Source: Nitrospirales bacterium LBB_01 (GTDB lineage: Bacteria; Nitrospirota; Thermodesulfovibrionia; Thermodesulfovibrionales; Magnetobacteriaceae). From it: a stretch of 64,000 nucleotides of DNA. Positions 7,890 to 16,019 of the stretch are shown here, piece after piece. The DNA lies in contig CP049016.1 of the NCBI GenBank assembly GCA_004376055.2, positions 1,302,001 to 1,366,000 on the forward strand. The letters are read 5' to 3'. The notes under the pieces are model-generated. The model did no database searches. It worked only from the letters and a program-made list of their open reading frames with translations, and had not been told where the DNA came from. Position numbers and translations under genes: made by a program. The first letter of the stretch is position 1. The number at the start of each line of letters is the position of its first letter.

Positions 7890-8732
7890 ATGGCAATGAT
7901 ACTAACGGTAATCAATCAAAAGGGCGGAGTGGGGAAGACCACGGTAGCGGTAAATCTCTCCAGTTTCATGTCGGAGTATTTTCAAAAAATTCTGCTTTTG
8001 GACTTTGATCCGCAATCGGACGCCTCCGTGTGGCTGTGTAAAGACTATGGGGATTCGGTGGGTCAGCTTAACGCTCAACATCAGAGGCCAAAAATAGAGG
8101 ATATTTTACAGTTTGGCTTAAAAAACGATCTTGACGACAGTGCCGTAAAACAAGAGCTTAAAGCGCTCTCTCTTGCCGCTGTGTCAGGGATTACTCCGGC
8201 TGTCATAACCACATCCCTAAACCTTGACCGCATTGACAGGGAGATGACTGGAATTGGGGAGCGTAAGGCAGCCGCAAAGCTGATTGAAACCATTAAAATC
8301 ATATCCGAGGACTATGACCTTGTGTTAATTGATACGGCGCCCTATATATCAAATCTTCACTATATAGTTGTCAGCGCCTCAGACTACATCTTAATTCCTA
8401 TAACGCTTGACGCAACGGCAATTGGCGGCGGCGGTAACGTGATAAATCTGATACTCTCTGACGTCAGAAAATACTACAATAACCCAGACGTCTCGGTGAT
8501 AGGGGTGCTGATAAATAACTATGAAAAAGTGTCAAACATATCTAAAGCGATGGAGGATATGGCTCTTGAGGTGTTTGGCGATTTGATATTTAAAACTCGC
8601 ATAAAATCGGCAGTAAAGCTCCGTGAGCTGCCCATATTGAATTCCACGCTGGATAAAGTCTATCCGAAACTCCCCCTGTCTCAGGACTTTAAAGACCTTG
8701 CCCTTGAGATATTCAGCCGGATGCAGACTTAA
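7890..8732 (+). CDS. parA: ParA/Soj-type partition ATPase
   Basis: A 280-residue Walker-type ATPase that segregates DNA with a ParB partner. The deviant Walker A motif QKGGVGKTT lies at residues 10-18, the A' motif is LLDFDPQSDAS, and Walker B is LVLIDTAPY. There is no N-terminal helix-turn-helix, so it is of the short ParA (chromosomal or type Ib) size class. ATG at 7890 or 7896 is possible; GAGGA lies about 15 nt upstream, and a TATCAT -10-like box is at 7861. It is not adjacent to parB, which is 6.3 kb away on the other strand. Confidence 0.92.
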   Translation: MAMILTVINQKGGVGKTTVAVNLSSFMSEYFQKILLLDFDPQSDASVWLCKDYGDSVGQLNAQHQRPKIEDILQFGLKNDLDDSAVKQELKALSLAAVSGITPAVITTSLNLDRIDREMTGIGERKAAAKLIETIKIISEDYDLVLIDTAPYISNLHYIVVSASDYILIPITLDATAIGGGGNVINLILSDVRKYYNNPDVSVIGVLINNYEKVSNISKAMEDMALEVFGDLIFKTRIKSAVKLRELPILNSTLDKVYPKLPLSQDFKDLALEIFSRMQT

Positions 8733-8928
8733 GCCTCCCCCTCCGTAGCTCAAACATTGTCTGAACTATCATCTGCGGATAGAATCTTTTCTCTGTTATG
8801 ATTTTTTGATGTTATAGAAAAACTTTTGAAATACTATAAAATTTGAACGCCAATATCAGTATTACTTAAACAGCCCCGTCACTGTCTTTTTTTAGCCAAT
8901 TTAATGATACAATATAGATACTTAGGCT

Positions 8929-9219
8929 ATGGATAAGAAGACGATACTGGAGACAATCCTTACTAACCGTCAGCTGTTGAGCCGCTATCAGGTCAGATCA
9001 ATAGCGCTCTTTGGCTCCTATGTCCGTGATGAGCAAAGAGACAACAGTGATATTGATTTTCTGGTGGAGTTTAATGAAGGGGCAAAAAACTTTGACAATT
9101 TTATGGATCTCAAGTTTTTTCTTGAAGACCTTTTCGGCAGAAAGGTGGATTTGGTAACGGTTCAAGCGTTAAGACCACAACTTAAAGAAAGCATCCTAAG
9201 AGAAATAACATATGTATAG
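8929..9219 (+). CDS. mntA: MntA-type antitoxin nucleotidyltransferase
   Basis: A 96-residue minimal nucleotidyltransferase with GSYVRDEQRDNSDIDFLVEF, the GSx10DxD signature. In this TA type it inactivates the HEPN partner by AMPylation. A TACAAT/TATAGAT box lies 8-15 nt upstream and no ribosome site is visible, so the mRNA leader is short or absent. It overlaps hepT by 8 nt. Its promoter and first 43 codons are duplicated at 9858-10042. Confidence 0.92.
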   Translation: MDKKTILETILTNRQLLSRYQVRSIALFGSYVRDEQRDNSDIDFLVEFNEGAKNFDNFMDLKFFLEDLFGRKVDLVTVQALRPQLKESILREITYV

Positions 9220-9556
9220 AAATTATAGGCTATACCTTGAAGATATACTTGCGGCAAGCAATAAAATCATAACATATGTCGGAGATATTTCTTATGAAAA
9301 CCTTTTACAGGACGAAATGCGTATAGACGCAATCATTCGGAATTTTGAGATAGTAGGAGAGGCAGCAAGCAAAGTACCTTCAGACATAGTAGAGAAATAC
9401 CCCTTCATTTCATGGCGTAAAATAATTGACTTCAGGAACATACTTACTCACGAGTATTTCGGAATAGATTATGAGATTATGTGGGAGATTATCAAAGATA
9501 AATGTCCTGCACTTCAAAGCGGCATTATGAATATCTTAGAGGCTGAACATAAATAG
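9212..9556 (+). CDS. hepT: HepT-type HEPN RNase toxin (DUF86)
   Basis: A 114-residue helical HEPN protein. RNILTH is the RxxxxH ribonuclease motif, intact here, followed by EYFGIDYEIMW. It is the toxin of the MntA/HepT pair and overlaps mntA by 8 nt. The RNase acts on cellular RNA, tRNA in studied cases. There is no sign of damage. A MITE-like element begins 37 bp after the stop. Confidence 0.92.
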   Translation: MYRNYRLYLEDILAASNKIITYVGDISYENLLQDEMRIDAIIRNFEIVGEAASKVPSDIVEKYPFISWRKIIDFRNILTHEYFGIDYEIMWEIIKDKCPALQSGIMNILEAEHK

Positions 9557-9593
9557 AAAGATACCCTGGCGTTATTGAGCAGCCGAGACAGCC

Positions 9594-9847
9594 AGGGCAA
9601 ACGCATTAGAAAAAATATTGTAGTTAACGCTGGGTTTCTTAGGTGAGATTGCCACGTCGCTATCGCTCCTCGCAATGACAGATAAGAAAACAGCCAAGTT
9701 TGTCATTGCGAGCGTAGCGAAGCAATCTCGTCAAACCTACAAAACGTTAAAATTCAACCTCCTTCTCATCAAAAGTACCTTATTTTAAGAATGTGTATTA
9801 ATCGCTCGTAAGCTGTTTAATCTTTTCCAATGAAATGCGTTTGCCCT
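9594..9847. repeat. MITE-like element with perfect 14-bp ends and nested repeat
   Basis: The ends AGGGCAAACGCATT and AATGCGTTTGCCCT are perfect inverted repeats. The interior differs from the 7603 and 25388 copies. An inverted TGTCATTGCGAG-type palindromic repeat is nested at about 9648-9735. The flanks carry CCGAGACA on both sides (9582 and 9849), a possible target duplication. Confidence 0.75.
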
Positions 9848-9857
9848 ACCGAGACAC

Positions 9858-10042
9858 CCTGTCGCTGTCTTTTTTTAGCCAATTTAATGATACAATATAG
9901 ATACTTAGGCTATGGATAAGATAGACGATACGGGAGACAATCTGTGCTAACCGTCAGCTGTTGAGCCGCTATCAGGTCAGATCAATAGCGCTCTTTGGCT
10001 CCTATGTCCGTGATGAGCAAAGAGACAACAGTGATATTGATT
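9858..10042 (+). pseudogene. Duplicated promoter and 5' fragment of mntA
   Basis: A direct duplicate of 8877-9058, including the -10 region, the ATG (9913) and the GSx10D codons, ending abruptly after the codons for SDID. A one-base insertion shortly after the start shifts the frame, so it would give about 12 residues. It is a promoter-bearing gene fragment upstream of the DUF433 pair. Confidence 0.88.
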
Positions 10043-10141
10043 ATCTTATCACCCCAGTTTAACTATTTATGAATGATAGCGTGATATAATATAAATATAG
10101 TTCAACGTACCAGAGACTATAACTATTATAAGGCGGGGGAT

Positions 10142-10372
10142 ATGAGAGAAAGAATAGAAGTCAATCCTAACATTCACTTTGGCAAACCTTGTGTTGCCGG
10201 AACAAGAATAACATTACAAAGCGTGCTGGAATTGATAAGAGAAGGGTTGACATTTAATGAGATCCGACGTGATTATTACCCTGATCTTCAACCAGAGGAT
10301 ATTCGTGCCTGCATTCAGTATGCTATTGACTTAGTGACCTCTGAAGATATCCATATAACAGCAACGGTATGA
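10142..10372 (+). CDS. DUF433 antitoxin
   Basis: A 76-residue DUF433 (PF04255) protein with a helix-turn-helix fold: FGKPCVAGTRITLQSVLELI, then LTFNEIRRDYYPDLQPEDIRACIQYA split over two helices. These proteins bind DNA and neutralise the PIN-like partner encoded next. The ribosome site GGCGGGGG is close to the ATG. A TATAAT box is at about 10085. ATGA overlap with the next gene. Confidence 0.88.
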   Translation: MRERIEVNPNIHFGKPCVAGTRITLQSVLELIREGLTFNEIRRDYYPDLQPEDIRACIQYAIDLVTSEDIHITATV

Positions 10373-10734
10373 GGTTTCTTTTAGACCATGATGTGTATGC
10401 TGTTACCGGCAGATTCCTTAAAGAGCTAAAACATGATGTTATTACTGTTGCAGACATAAACCTATTTAGTGCATCCGATGTCTATTTGTTAAAAATATCT
10501 CAGGAACAAAGAAGGATTTTTATAACAAGGGATAGAGATTTTGGCGGGCTTGTTTTTGTAGAAGAATTGGGTTGTGGAATTCTTTATCTTCGGGTTTTAC
10601 CTCTAACTATCAATGCAGTTCATAAAGAGCTTGAAACAGTGTTAAGCTCTTATTCTGAAGAGGATTTAAAGTCAGCATTTGTTGTGATAGAGCCTGGAAG
10701 ACATAGAATCAGAAGAATTAGAAAAACGGAATAA
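10369..10734 (+). CDS. DUF5615 PIN-like toxin
   Basis: A 121-residue protein of the DUF5615 (PF18480) PIN-like nuclease family. MRFLLDHDV carries the first acidic residues, DVYLLKISQEQRRIFITRDRDF the central TRDxDF motif. It is the probable RNase toxin partner of the DUF433 protein and starts in its stop codon (ATGA). The gene appears intact. Confidence 0.88.
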   Translation: MRFLLDHDVYAVTGRFLKELKHDVITVADINLFSASDVYLLKISQEQRRIFITRDRDFGGLVFVEELGCGILYLRVLPLTINAVHKELETVLSSYSEEDLKSAFVVIEPGRHRIRRIRKTE

Positions 10735-10820
10735 TCGGGAGGACAATTAAATTATCAGTATTTCTTGAATGCCTACAAATGCAGATTATTTTGTTACTAC
10801 CGGCTCAAAGGAGGCAGTAT

Positions 10821-11033
10821 ATGAATGAAATTATATTTATAGTTGAGAAGAGTATTGAAGGCGGTTTTTGCGCTCATGCTCTCAATCACTCCATAATGAC
10901 AGAAGCCGAAGATTTGGCTGAATTGAAAGTGAATATTAAGGATGCTGTTAAATGTCATTTTGACAATGATAATGACACTCCAAAAGTAATCAGGCTGCAT
11001 ATGGTTATAGATGAAGTGTTTTCGTATGCCTAA
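10821..11033 (+). CDS. HicB-like antitoxin
   Basis: A 70-residue ferredoxin-fold HicB-like protein (EGGFCAHALNHSIMTEAEDL pattern), often misannotated as a 2-oxoisovalerate dehydrogenase fragment. The strong ribosome site AAAGGAGGCAGTAT sets the start at 10821, not the ATG at 10779. Its last 8 nt overlap the start of a frameshifted HicA-like toxin, so the antitoxin outlives a dead partner. Confidence 0.8.
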   Translation: MNEIIFIVEKSIEGGFCAHALNHSIMTEAEDLAELKVNIKDAVKCHFDNDNDTPKVIRLHMVIDEVFSYA

Positions 11034-11276
11034 AATTCCAAGAGATTTGTCTGGCAGAGACTTTGCAACGCTTCTGAGTAGATATATGAGATAACCAGAC
11101 AAAGCGGCAGCCACATTCGATTGACATCAACTTTTGGAAATGTAAAGCATCATATAACCATTCCTGCCCACTCATCATTAAAAATCGGCACTATAGGCAA
11201 TATCCTTTGTGACCTTGCAGAAGGACTTAACCGTGACAAGGACTCATTAGTAAAAGAACTGTTTATGGACTACTGA
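11026..11276 (+). pseudogene. HicA-like toxin, frameshifted
   Basis: Translation from ATG 11026 gives MPKIPRDLSGRDFATLLSRY and stops at 11092. A second frame then continues the family pattern with YEITRQSGSHIRL, PAHSSLKIGTI and LVKELF, ending at TGA 11274-11276. Both halves belong to one HicA/YcfA-like double-stranded RNA-binding domain containing the functional histidine (GSH). The frame change sits at about 11083-11090. The toxin is inactive as written. Confidence 0.82.
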
Positions 11277-11305
11277 AATACAAATTAAATGAACCATCTC
11301 CCGTT

Positions 11306-11704
11306 CTAACTCGTGATACAGGCTGCGTTTAGTATTCCGGTTAGGATAGATATGACCCCAAGGAACAGTCCTGTTGAAACATTGTTGGATGAGATGTCAT
11401 TAACCAGTGTCGGAAACACCAGTCTCACCGCTAAAAACGAAATCACCTGAACTGCCAGTGCCACGCCTGCCCAGATAAACATATCAAATAGGCTTGCGCT
11501 ATGCGCTATGGCACTTGCCATTGGCAGCACAAACCCTATCAACACCCCGCTAAAACTCAACGCAGCCGCAGTGTTTCCCTCATGTATCAGTTTAAACTCG
11601 TTGTATGGAGTTATCCACTTGTAGATAATGCTAAAAAGAACCAAAAAAACTACTGATGAGATAAAATAAGCCATAAATGCTGTCAGTCCGTGAATTAATA
11701 CCAT
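11306..11704 (-). CDS. DUF350 membrane protein (YjfL-like)
   Basis: A 132-residue integral membrane protein with about four hydrophobic helices, matching DUF350 (COG3766; E. coli YjfL). AALSFSGVLIGFVLPMASAI is the conserved helix. Function unknown. It is the last gene of the ABC / DUF1190 / synthetase / DUF350 operon, 31 bp after the synthetase. E. coli has the same three-family set in yjfL-yjfM-yjfC. Confidence 0.85.
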   Translation of the reverse strand: MVLIHGLTAFMAYFISSVVFLVLFSIIYKWITPYNEFKLIHEGNTAAALSFSGVLIGFVLPMASAIAHSASLFDMFIWAGVALAVQVISFLAVRLVFPTLVNDISSNNVSTGLFLGVISILTGILNAACITS

Positions 11705-11735
11705 CGTTGTTTTCTCCTTGTTTTAGCGTAAATTG

Positions 11736-12872
11736 TCATGGTTTAAAGTAATGGGGAACAAATCTGCTTGTGTTTTTGGTTACAGCGGAGTTATCCTCTC
11801 TGACTCCAATACCAGCCGGCTGTCCGTTTATGACCCATGAGCCTACTACGGCATGATTGCCTGAAAACTCAGGAAGCGCCCTGATTTCCTGATACACAAA
11901 TCCCTCCTGTCCATACGTGCCCTCTGTGGCGTCAATCATATCGCCATCCCGAAATATTGACACGTTGGCGCCTTCTCGGGAAAATATCGGTTTCTTTACA
12001 TAGTTTCCTCTTAAGCTCCGTGCGCCATGATACGTGGGGATTAGATTAGGGTGGTTTGGATACATTTCCCAAAGAATTGCAAGTATTGCCTTGTTGGAAA
12101 GAATCATCTTCCAGGGCGGCTCATACAGCCGCATAGCGCCCTTTAACACGTGGGAGCCAAACGCATCGGCAAGCAGCCATTCCCACGGATAGAGTTTAAA
12201 CATCTGCTCAATGACCTCGCCGTGTAAATCGTAAAACTTTCCACCTTCGGCGTTATATCCAATATCCTCTATGAATACGTGCCTGCCGTCAAGGCCCGCC
12301 TGAATTGCCACATCCTGAAGGTACTGCACTGTTACGAGATCCTCCTCGTAATCCTTCACACAGCTAAAGTACATCGGCACACCGGATGCAGTCTCTCTTG
12401 CAATAGCGCTAAAAGCCTCAAGCAGTTTTTCGTGAATTGAATTAAATTGATCATACTTTGGAAACATCTCTTCAAGCCACACCCACTGCACCACACTTGA
12501 TTCAAGCAAAGACGTAGGCGTATCGGCATTGTACTCAAGCAAGCAGGGATTGCCGTTGTTATCAAAAGAGAAATCAAACCTCCCGTATATGGAAAGCTGC
12601 TGCTGCTTTAAAGTGTTCCTTATATAGTGTTCGTAACTCTCAGGGATATGGAGTCTCCGAAACAGGTTGTTGTTCAGTACGGCTTTTACCGCCTCAATGC
12701 ACATCTCATGCAGAAGTTGTGTAACGCGCTCTATTTCGTCTATTTCCTGTGCGCTAAACTCATAACAGACGCCCTCGTTCCAGTATGTGTCATCAGTGGT
12801 GTGAAACGTAAATCCGAGTTCCTCCATGTGAGACTGCCATTGGTCTCGTTTTTTTACGATTAACCGCTTCAT
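11736..12872 (-). CDS. Glutathionylspermidine-synthase-like ATP-grasp protein (YjfC/YgiC family)
   Basis: A 378-residue protein homologous to the synthetase half of glutathionylspermidine synthase (PF03738), with no amidase domain. RFDFSFDNNGNPCLLEYNAD is the ATP-grasp strand with its metal-binding EYN, and KPIFSREGANVSIF forms the late loop. YjfC/YgiC homologues have no proven glutathionylspermidine activity, so the substrate is uncertain; a peptide or polyamine ligation is inferred. It overlaps the upstream lipoprotein gene by ATGA. Confidence 0.9.
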   Translation of the reverse strand: MKRLIVKKRDQWQSHMEELGFTFHTTDDTYWNEGVCYEFSAQEIDEIERVTQLLHEMCIEAVKAVLNNNLFRRLHIPESYEHYIRNTLKQQQLSIYGRFDFSFDNNGNPCLLEYNADTPTSLLESSVVQWVWLEEMFPKYDQFNSIHEKLLEAFSAIARETASGVPMYFSCVKDYEEDLVTVQYLQDVAIQAGLDGRHVFIEDIGYNAEGGKFYDLHGEVIEQMFKLYPWEWLLADAFGSHVLKGAMRLYEPPWKMILSNKAILAILWEMYPNHPNLIPTYHGARSLRGNYVKKPIFSREGANVSIFRDGDMIDATEGTYGQEGFVYQEIRALPEFSGNHAVVGSWVINGQPAGIGVREDNSAVTKNTSRFVPHYFKP

Positions 12873-13255
12873 GACACCGATGAGTGATGCGACGATGAGG
12901 CGCCAAAGCCGCCGCGCACAACGCTGGATGACTTTACGGTGGAGGTTGAATGAGTAGGACGCACGCCAAGACTTGACTGTGAAAAAACCATAGAGTTGCT
13001 CATTGGGCGTGGTTTATCGGTGCTATGAGGGATGTAGTATGAGTTTCCACCGTAAAAGAAATAGCTTGGCCCTAAGTAACCGCCTCCAGTAGGGCGCAGT
13101 TGGCAATTGTCATTGCCATCCCAATCTCTGGCGCAATCCTCTTTCGTCTTATAAACCTCTCGCCGTGTGTCAAGTGTGCCTATATCGTCTCCACAGGAGG
13201 AGACAAGTGTCGCTGAGGTAATCAGCACCAATGATATTAGCTTAGACCTTTTCAT
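12869..13255 (-). CDS. DUF1190 (YgiB/YjfM-like) lipoprotein
   Basis: A 128-residue protein with a lipobox signal peptide: basic MKRSK, hydrophobic run, then VSSCGDD with the acylated cysteine. A conserved segment REVYKTKEDCARDW resembles DUF1190. The tail is Gly/Ser/His-rich (SSSHHSSVS). It is expected at the cell envelope. It partners the ATP-grasp synthetase in many genomes. It begins 5 bp after the ABC transporter gene and overlaps the next gene by 4 bp. Confidence 0.82.
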   Translation of the reverse strand: MKRSKLISLVLITSATLVSSCGDDIGTLDTRREVYKTKEDCARDWDGNDNCQLRPTGGGYLGPSYFFYGGNSYYIPHSTDKPRPMSNSMVFSQSSLGVRPTHSTSTVKSSSVVRGGFGASSSHHSSVS

Positions 13256-13260
13256 AGCCG

Positions 13261-14907
13261 TTACAACTCTATAATCCGAGTGGCGTGCTGTCTCATAGAG
13301 GCTCGGTGAGAGACGGCAAGCGTCAGCAGGCGTGGGAATTTTGTTTTTATGCCGGTAATGATTTTCTCTTCTGTTTCCTCGTCGATGTTGGCTGTGGCCT
13401 CATCAAGAATGAGAATTTCCGGGCTTCTTAGAATTGCACGGGCAATGGAAAGACGCTGCTTTTGTCCGGCCGATATCCCCTCTCCACTTTCATAGAGAAC
13501 CGAATTAAGCCCCTCCGGCATCTCCTCCATAACAAAGCCACAGTGGGCAAGTTTGAGAGCCTCAATAAGTTCCACATCGCTGTGAGCAGCCTTTGTGCCA
13601 AAAAGAAGATTTGCCCTTATCGTGTCATCCAACAAAAATGGCTCAGGCCCGGAAAAAGCCAATTTCTCCCGAAATTTCAGAAAATTTATATCGCTCACTT
13701 CATAACCGTTTATGGTAACAGTCCCTGACTTGTGCGGAATTACGCCAATAAGTGTCATAAGCAATGTCGTTTTCCCTATGCCGGACTTACCCGATATACA
13801 GAGAAAATCACCAGGGTTTGCGCAAAAAGATATATCGGTCAAGATGGTTGTATCGCGCCCGATAGAGAGGTTTGACACCTCAAGAGAGCTTATCGTGTCC
13901 ACTTCAAATTTCCCAGCTTCTGCGTTGTAATCCTGCCGGTTTAGTTTTGCACGGCTTAAGATACCGGTAAGTTCTATGAAAGACGGCCTGCTGAATTGGA
14001 TATTGCCGTTCGCTGTAAACAGTTTTCCCACGTTGGTGTTAACCTGCATTAAAAGATATACAAAGGGCAGAAGCACCGAGTTATGCACAAAGCCGTATTT
14101 TTGGTTTGCCATGATTATTGCCAGAGCAACAAAAATTGCAAGACCATACGGCAGCGATCCATTTATCATGTAACAGAGCTCTAATTTTATACCAGAGGTC
14201 AAAATGCTGTAGTTTATCGCAATAAGTGACTTAAACTCGCTTAACAGTTTTCCGATAATCTGTAAGAAATATATATTTTTTAAATCTATGGTTATTTTCT
14301 TAAAAAAATTATTACCCTGTGCTGTATAGATGTTTCCGTATTTACGACGGATGTCTCTGGTCAAAATTACCGGGATACCAGCTAAAAGCACCGTTATAAC
14401 AGTTACAACGGCAAGTTTAAACGATAATAAAAAAAGACTTGAAAACAGAAAAACAATTGTAAAAGCAGCCGTTAAAAAACTCAAAACAGAACTGATAAAC
14501 GTTGAGGATATCGGCAGCAGATGAGAAAAAAAATTGTTAAGGTCCGACAGGGAAAACGTCTGTGACGGGGTTTTGCTTAACAGTATAGATTCAACAACAT
14601 TGTTCCTTACCTTTAAAAGAAACCCCATAGAACTTGTGTTGTTAAAGGTAATAGAGAAGAAATTCATAAACACCCTGAAGAGCCCCATAGAAATAAAGGC
14701 TGCAGTTGGTCCTAAGTAGTCTTTTATAATAAACCACCTCGGCAGTCCTTTATAGGAAATCAAATCGACACTGCTAAAGAAATACATAAGGGTCATACCA
14801 AACATAAGCTCGGCAAGCCCCACTATTACTCCCAATGGAACAGAGCAAAGCGATAGTATCAGCACCCGTCCAAGCCTAAGCTCACGTATAACACGTATCA
14901 GCTGCAT
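13261..14907 (-). CDS. ABC exporter, fused permease and ATPase
   Basis: A 548-residue half-transporter. The N-terminal 310 residues hold about six membrane helices (ABC_membrane type). The nucleotide-binding domain has Walker A GKSGIGKTT, signature SAGQKQRL (a variant of LSGGQ), Walker B ILILDEATANID and an SHR switch histidine. It acts as a dimer in the inner membrane; the cargo is unknown. It leads a tight four-gene operon with the lipoprotein, the synthetase and DUF350, which points to envelope traffic of a polyamine, peptide or lipid. Confidence 0.9.
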   Translation of the reverse strand: MQLIRVIRELRLGRVLILSLCSVPLGVIVGLAELMFGMTLMYFFSSVDLISYKGLPRWFIIKDYLGPTAAFISMGLFRVFMNFFSITFNNTSSMGFLLKVRNNVVESILLSKTPSQTFSLSDLNNFFSHLLPISSTFISSVLSFLTAAFTIVFLFSSLFLLSFKLAVVTVITVLLAGIPVILTRDIRRKYGNIYTAQGNNFFKKITIDLKNIYFLQIIGKLLSEFKSLIAINYSILTSGIKLELCYMINGSLPYGLAIFVALAIIMANQKYGFVHNSVLLPFVYLLMQVNTNVGKLFTANGNIQFSRPSFIELTGILSRAKLNRQDYNAEAGKFEVDTISSLEVSNLSIGRDTTILTDISFCANPGDFLCISGKSGIGKTTLLMTLIGVIPHKSGTVTINGYEVSDINFLKFREKLAFSGPEPFLLDDTIRANLLFGTKAAHSDVELIEALKLAHCGFVMEEMPEGLNSVLYESGEGISAGQKQRLSIARAILRSPEILILDEATANIDEETEEKIITGIKTKFPRLLTLAVSHRASMRQHATRIIEL

Positions 14908-14924
14908 TTGTTGTCTCTCATCTG

Positions 14925-15045
14925 TGAAAATCTGCGCAATCTGCGGATGAATCTTTTAAAAACTTTTTTCTCCGCAGATGACGCAGATTAACGCAGATAA
15001 AAATTAAATAATCATCATCCGTGTTTATCTGTGGTTTCTCTTTCT
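14925..15045. repeat. CGCAGATTACGCAGAT-type repeat cluster
   Basis: Inverted and direct copies of AATCTGCGGAT, CCGCAGATGACGCAGAT and TTTATCTGTGGTTTC fill the gap between the ABC gene and parB. The same family recurs at about ten other gaps in this window. Confidence 0.75.
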
Positions 15046-15944
15046 CATCTATATTCTAACACTTTAAGCACAGTCTTAAGCTCTTTCCGTAAGTCTTTTT
15101 TCTCAGCATCAGACAAGTCGTCAACATTGCTCTCTACGGCTCTTAGCGCCTCTCTTAGTTTAGTGCACAAGCGGTTATGTTCAGGTGTGTGTGGAGTGTC
15201 GCTGAATAGCTCTGCCGCCTCCTGTTTGGTTAGTTTAGAGTGCAGCGCCCTTTCAAACACTGCATCAAATGCCGGATGTTCCACGTTTGAAGCAAGCGCA
15301 TATCCAACAGTAAGACTGATGGTTTTCTCTCTCAGGGCGTCCTTAACCTTTTGCGGAAGCCGCAGAAGTGTCAGAAGTCTTTGCAGGGTTCTGCCGGATT
15401 TTCCCGATATTTTTAAAATTGCGGACACAGTGTCCGCAAGCTCAGGGCTCAGTCGTTCCGGCGCTCTGCCGTACGTTACGAAAGCGTTAATTACATCGTT
15501 TTCGGTAGAGTTACCGGCTTTGCTTGTAAAATAACGAAAATACCCCAGAGCCTCATCCAGAAAGTTTAAATCCTGCCGGATGATGTTTTCAATCAGCTGT
15601 ATTTCAACAATGTCTGACTCTGAAAGATTCCGCAGGATGCGTGCCGGGATTGTATCAAACCCAAGTGTTTTAGCTGCGCGGAGCCGTCTCTCTCCGGCAA
15701 TAAGGACATATTGCCCGTCAAGTTCAGCTAAAAGTATGGGCTGCAAGACTCCCTGTCTGCGGACTGACTCCAGAAGCTGCTGAAAGTGCTTATCCTCACG
15801 GAACTCCTGCCTGACCTGCGGCCTTACAACGATTTCGGACACACGCACTGTCACATCAGAGGCATTTGACATCACAGACATAAACCGCGACGAAATGTAG
15901 CCATCAGCTCCCTTTTTCAGAAGCTCTTTTGTTATCTTAGGCAC
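15045..15944 (-). CDS. parB: ParB/Spo0J-type partition protein
   Basis: A 299-residue protein. The ParB N-terminal CTPase/nuclease-like domain is at residues 30-125 (VRPQVRQEF, QGVLQPILL, and GERRLRAAKTLG with the CTP-binding GERR box). ENIIRQDLNFLDEALGY follows, then a helix-turn-helix region, KISGKSGRTLQRLLTLLRLP. The C-terminal 60 residues are a charged dimerisation tail. The start is GTG at 15944, 9 nt after a TATAAT box with no ribosome site, so probably leaderless. The partner ParA is at 7890. No canonical parS (TGTTTCACGTGAAACA) was seen. Confidence 0.92.
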   Translation of the reverse strand: MPKITKELLKKGADGYISSRFMSVMSNASDVTVRVSEIVVRPQVRQEFREDKHFQQLLESVRRQGVLQPILLAELDGQYVLIAGERRLRAAKTLGFDTIPARILRNLSESDIVEIQLIENIIRQDLNFLDEALGYFRYFTSKAGNSTENDVINAFVTYGRAPERLSPELADTVSAILKISGKSGRTLQRLLTLLRLPQKVKDALREKTISLTVGYALASNVEHPAFDAVFERALHSKLTKQEAAELFSDTPHTPEHNRLCTKLREALRAVESNVDDLSDAEKKDLRKELKTVLKVLEYR

Positions 15945-15953
15945 TCTACAGTC

Positions 15954-15982
15954 ATTATAGTTAATACTGGAGTTTTAATCAA
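15954..15982 (-). promoter_or_regulatory. Promoter of parB
   Basis: On the minus strand, TTGATT (15982-15977), a 17-nt spacer, then TATAAT (15959-15954). Transcription would start about 2-3 nt before the GTG start codon. Confidence 0.75.
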
Positions 15983-16019
15983 GAAGCATTGTGGTTTGAA
16001 GGGGTTTACTTGCGGCTCT

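Noticed and set aside
15031-15534. 167-residue plus-strand serine-rich frame
   Set aside because: Antisense of parB, with no ribosome site or domain.
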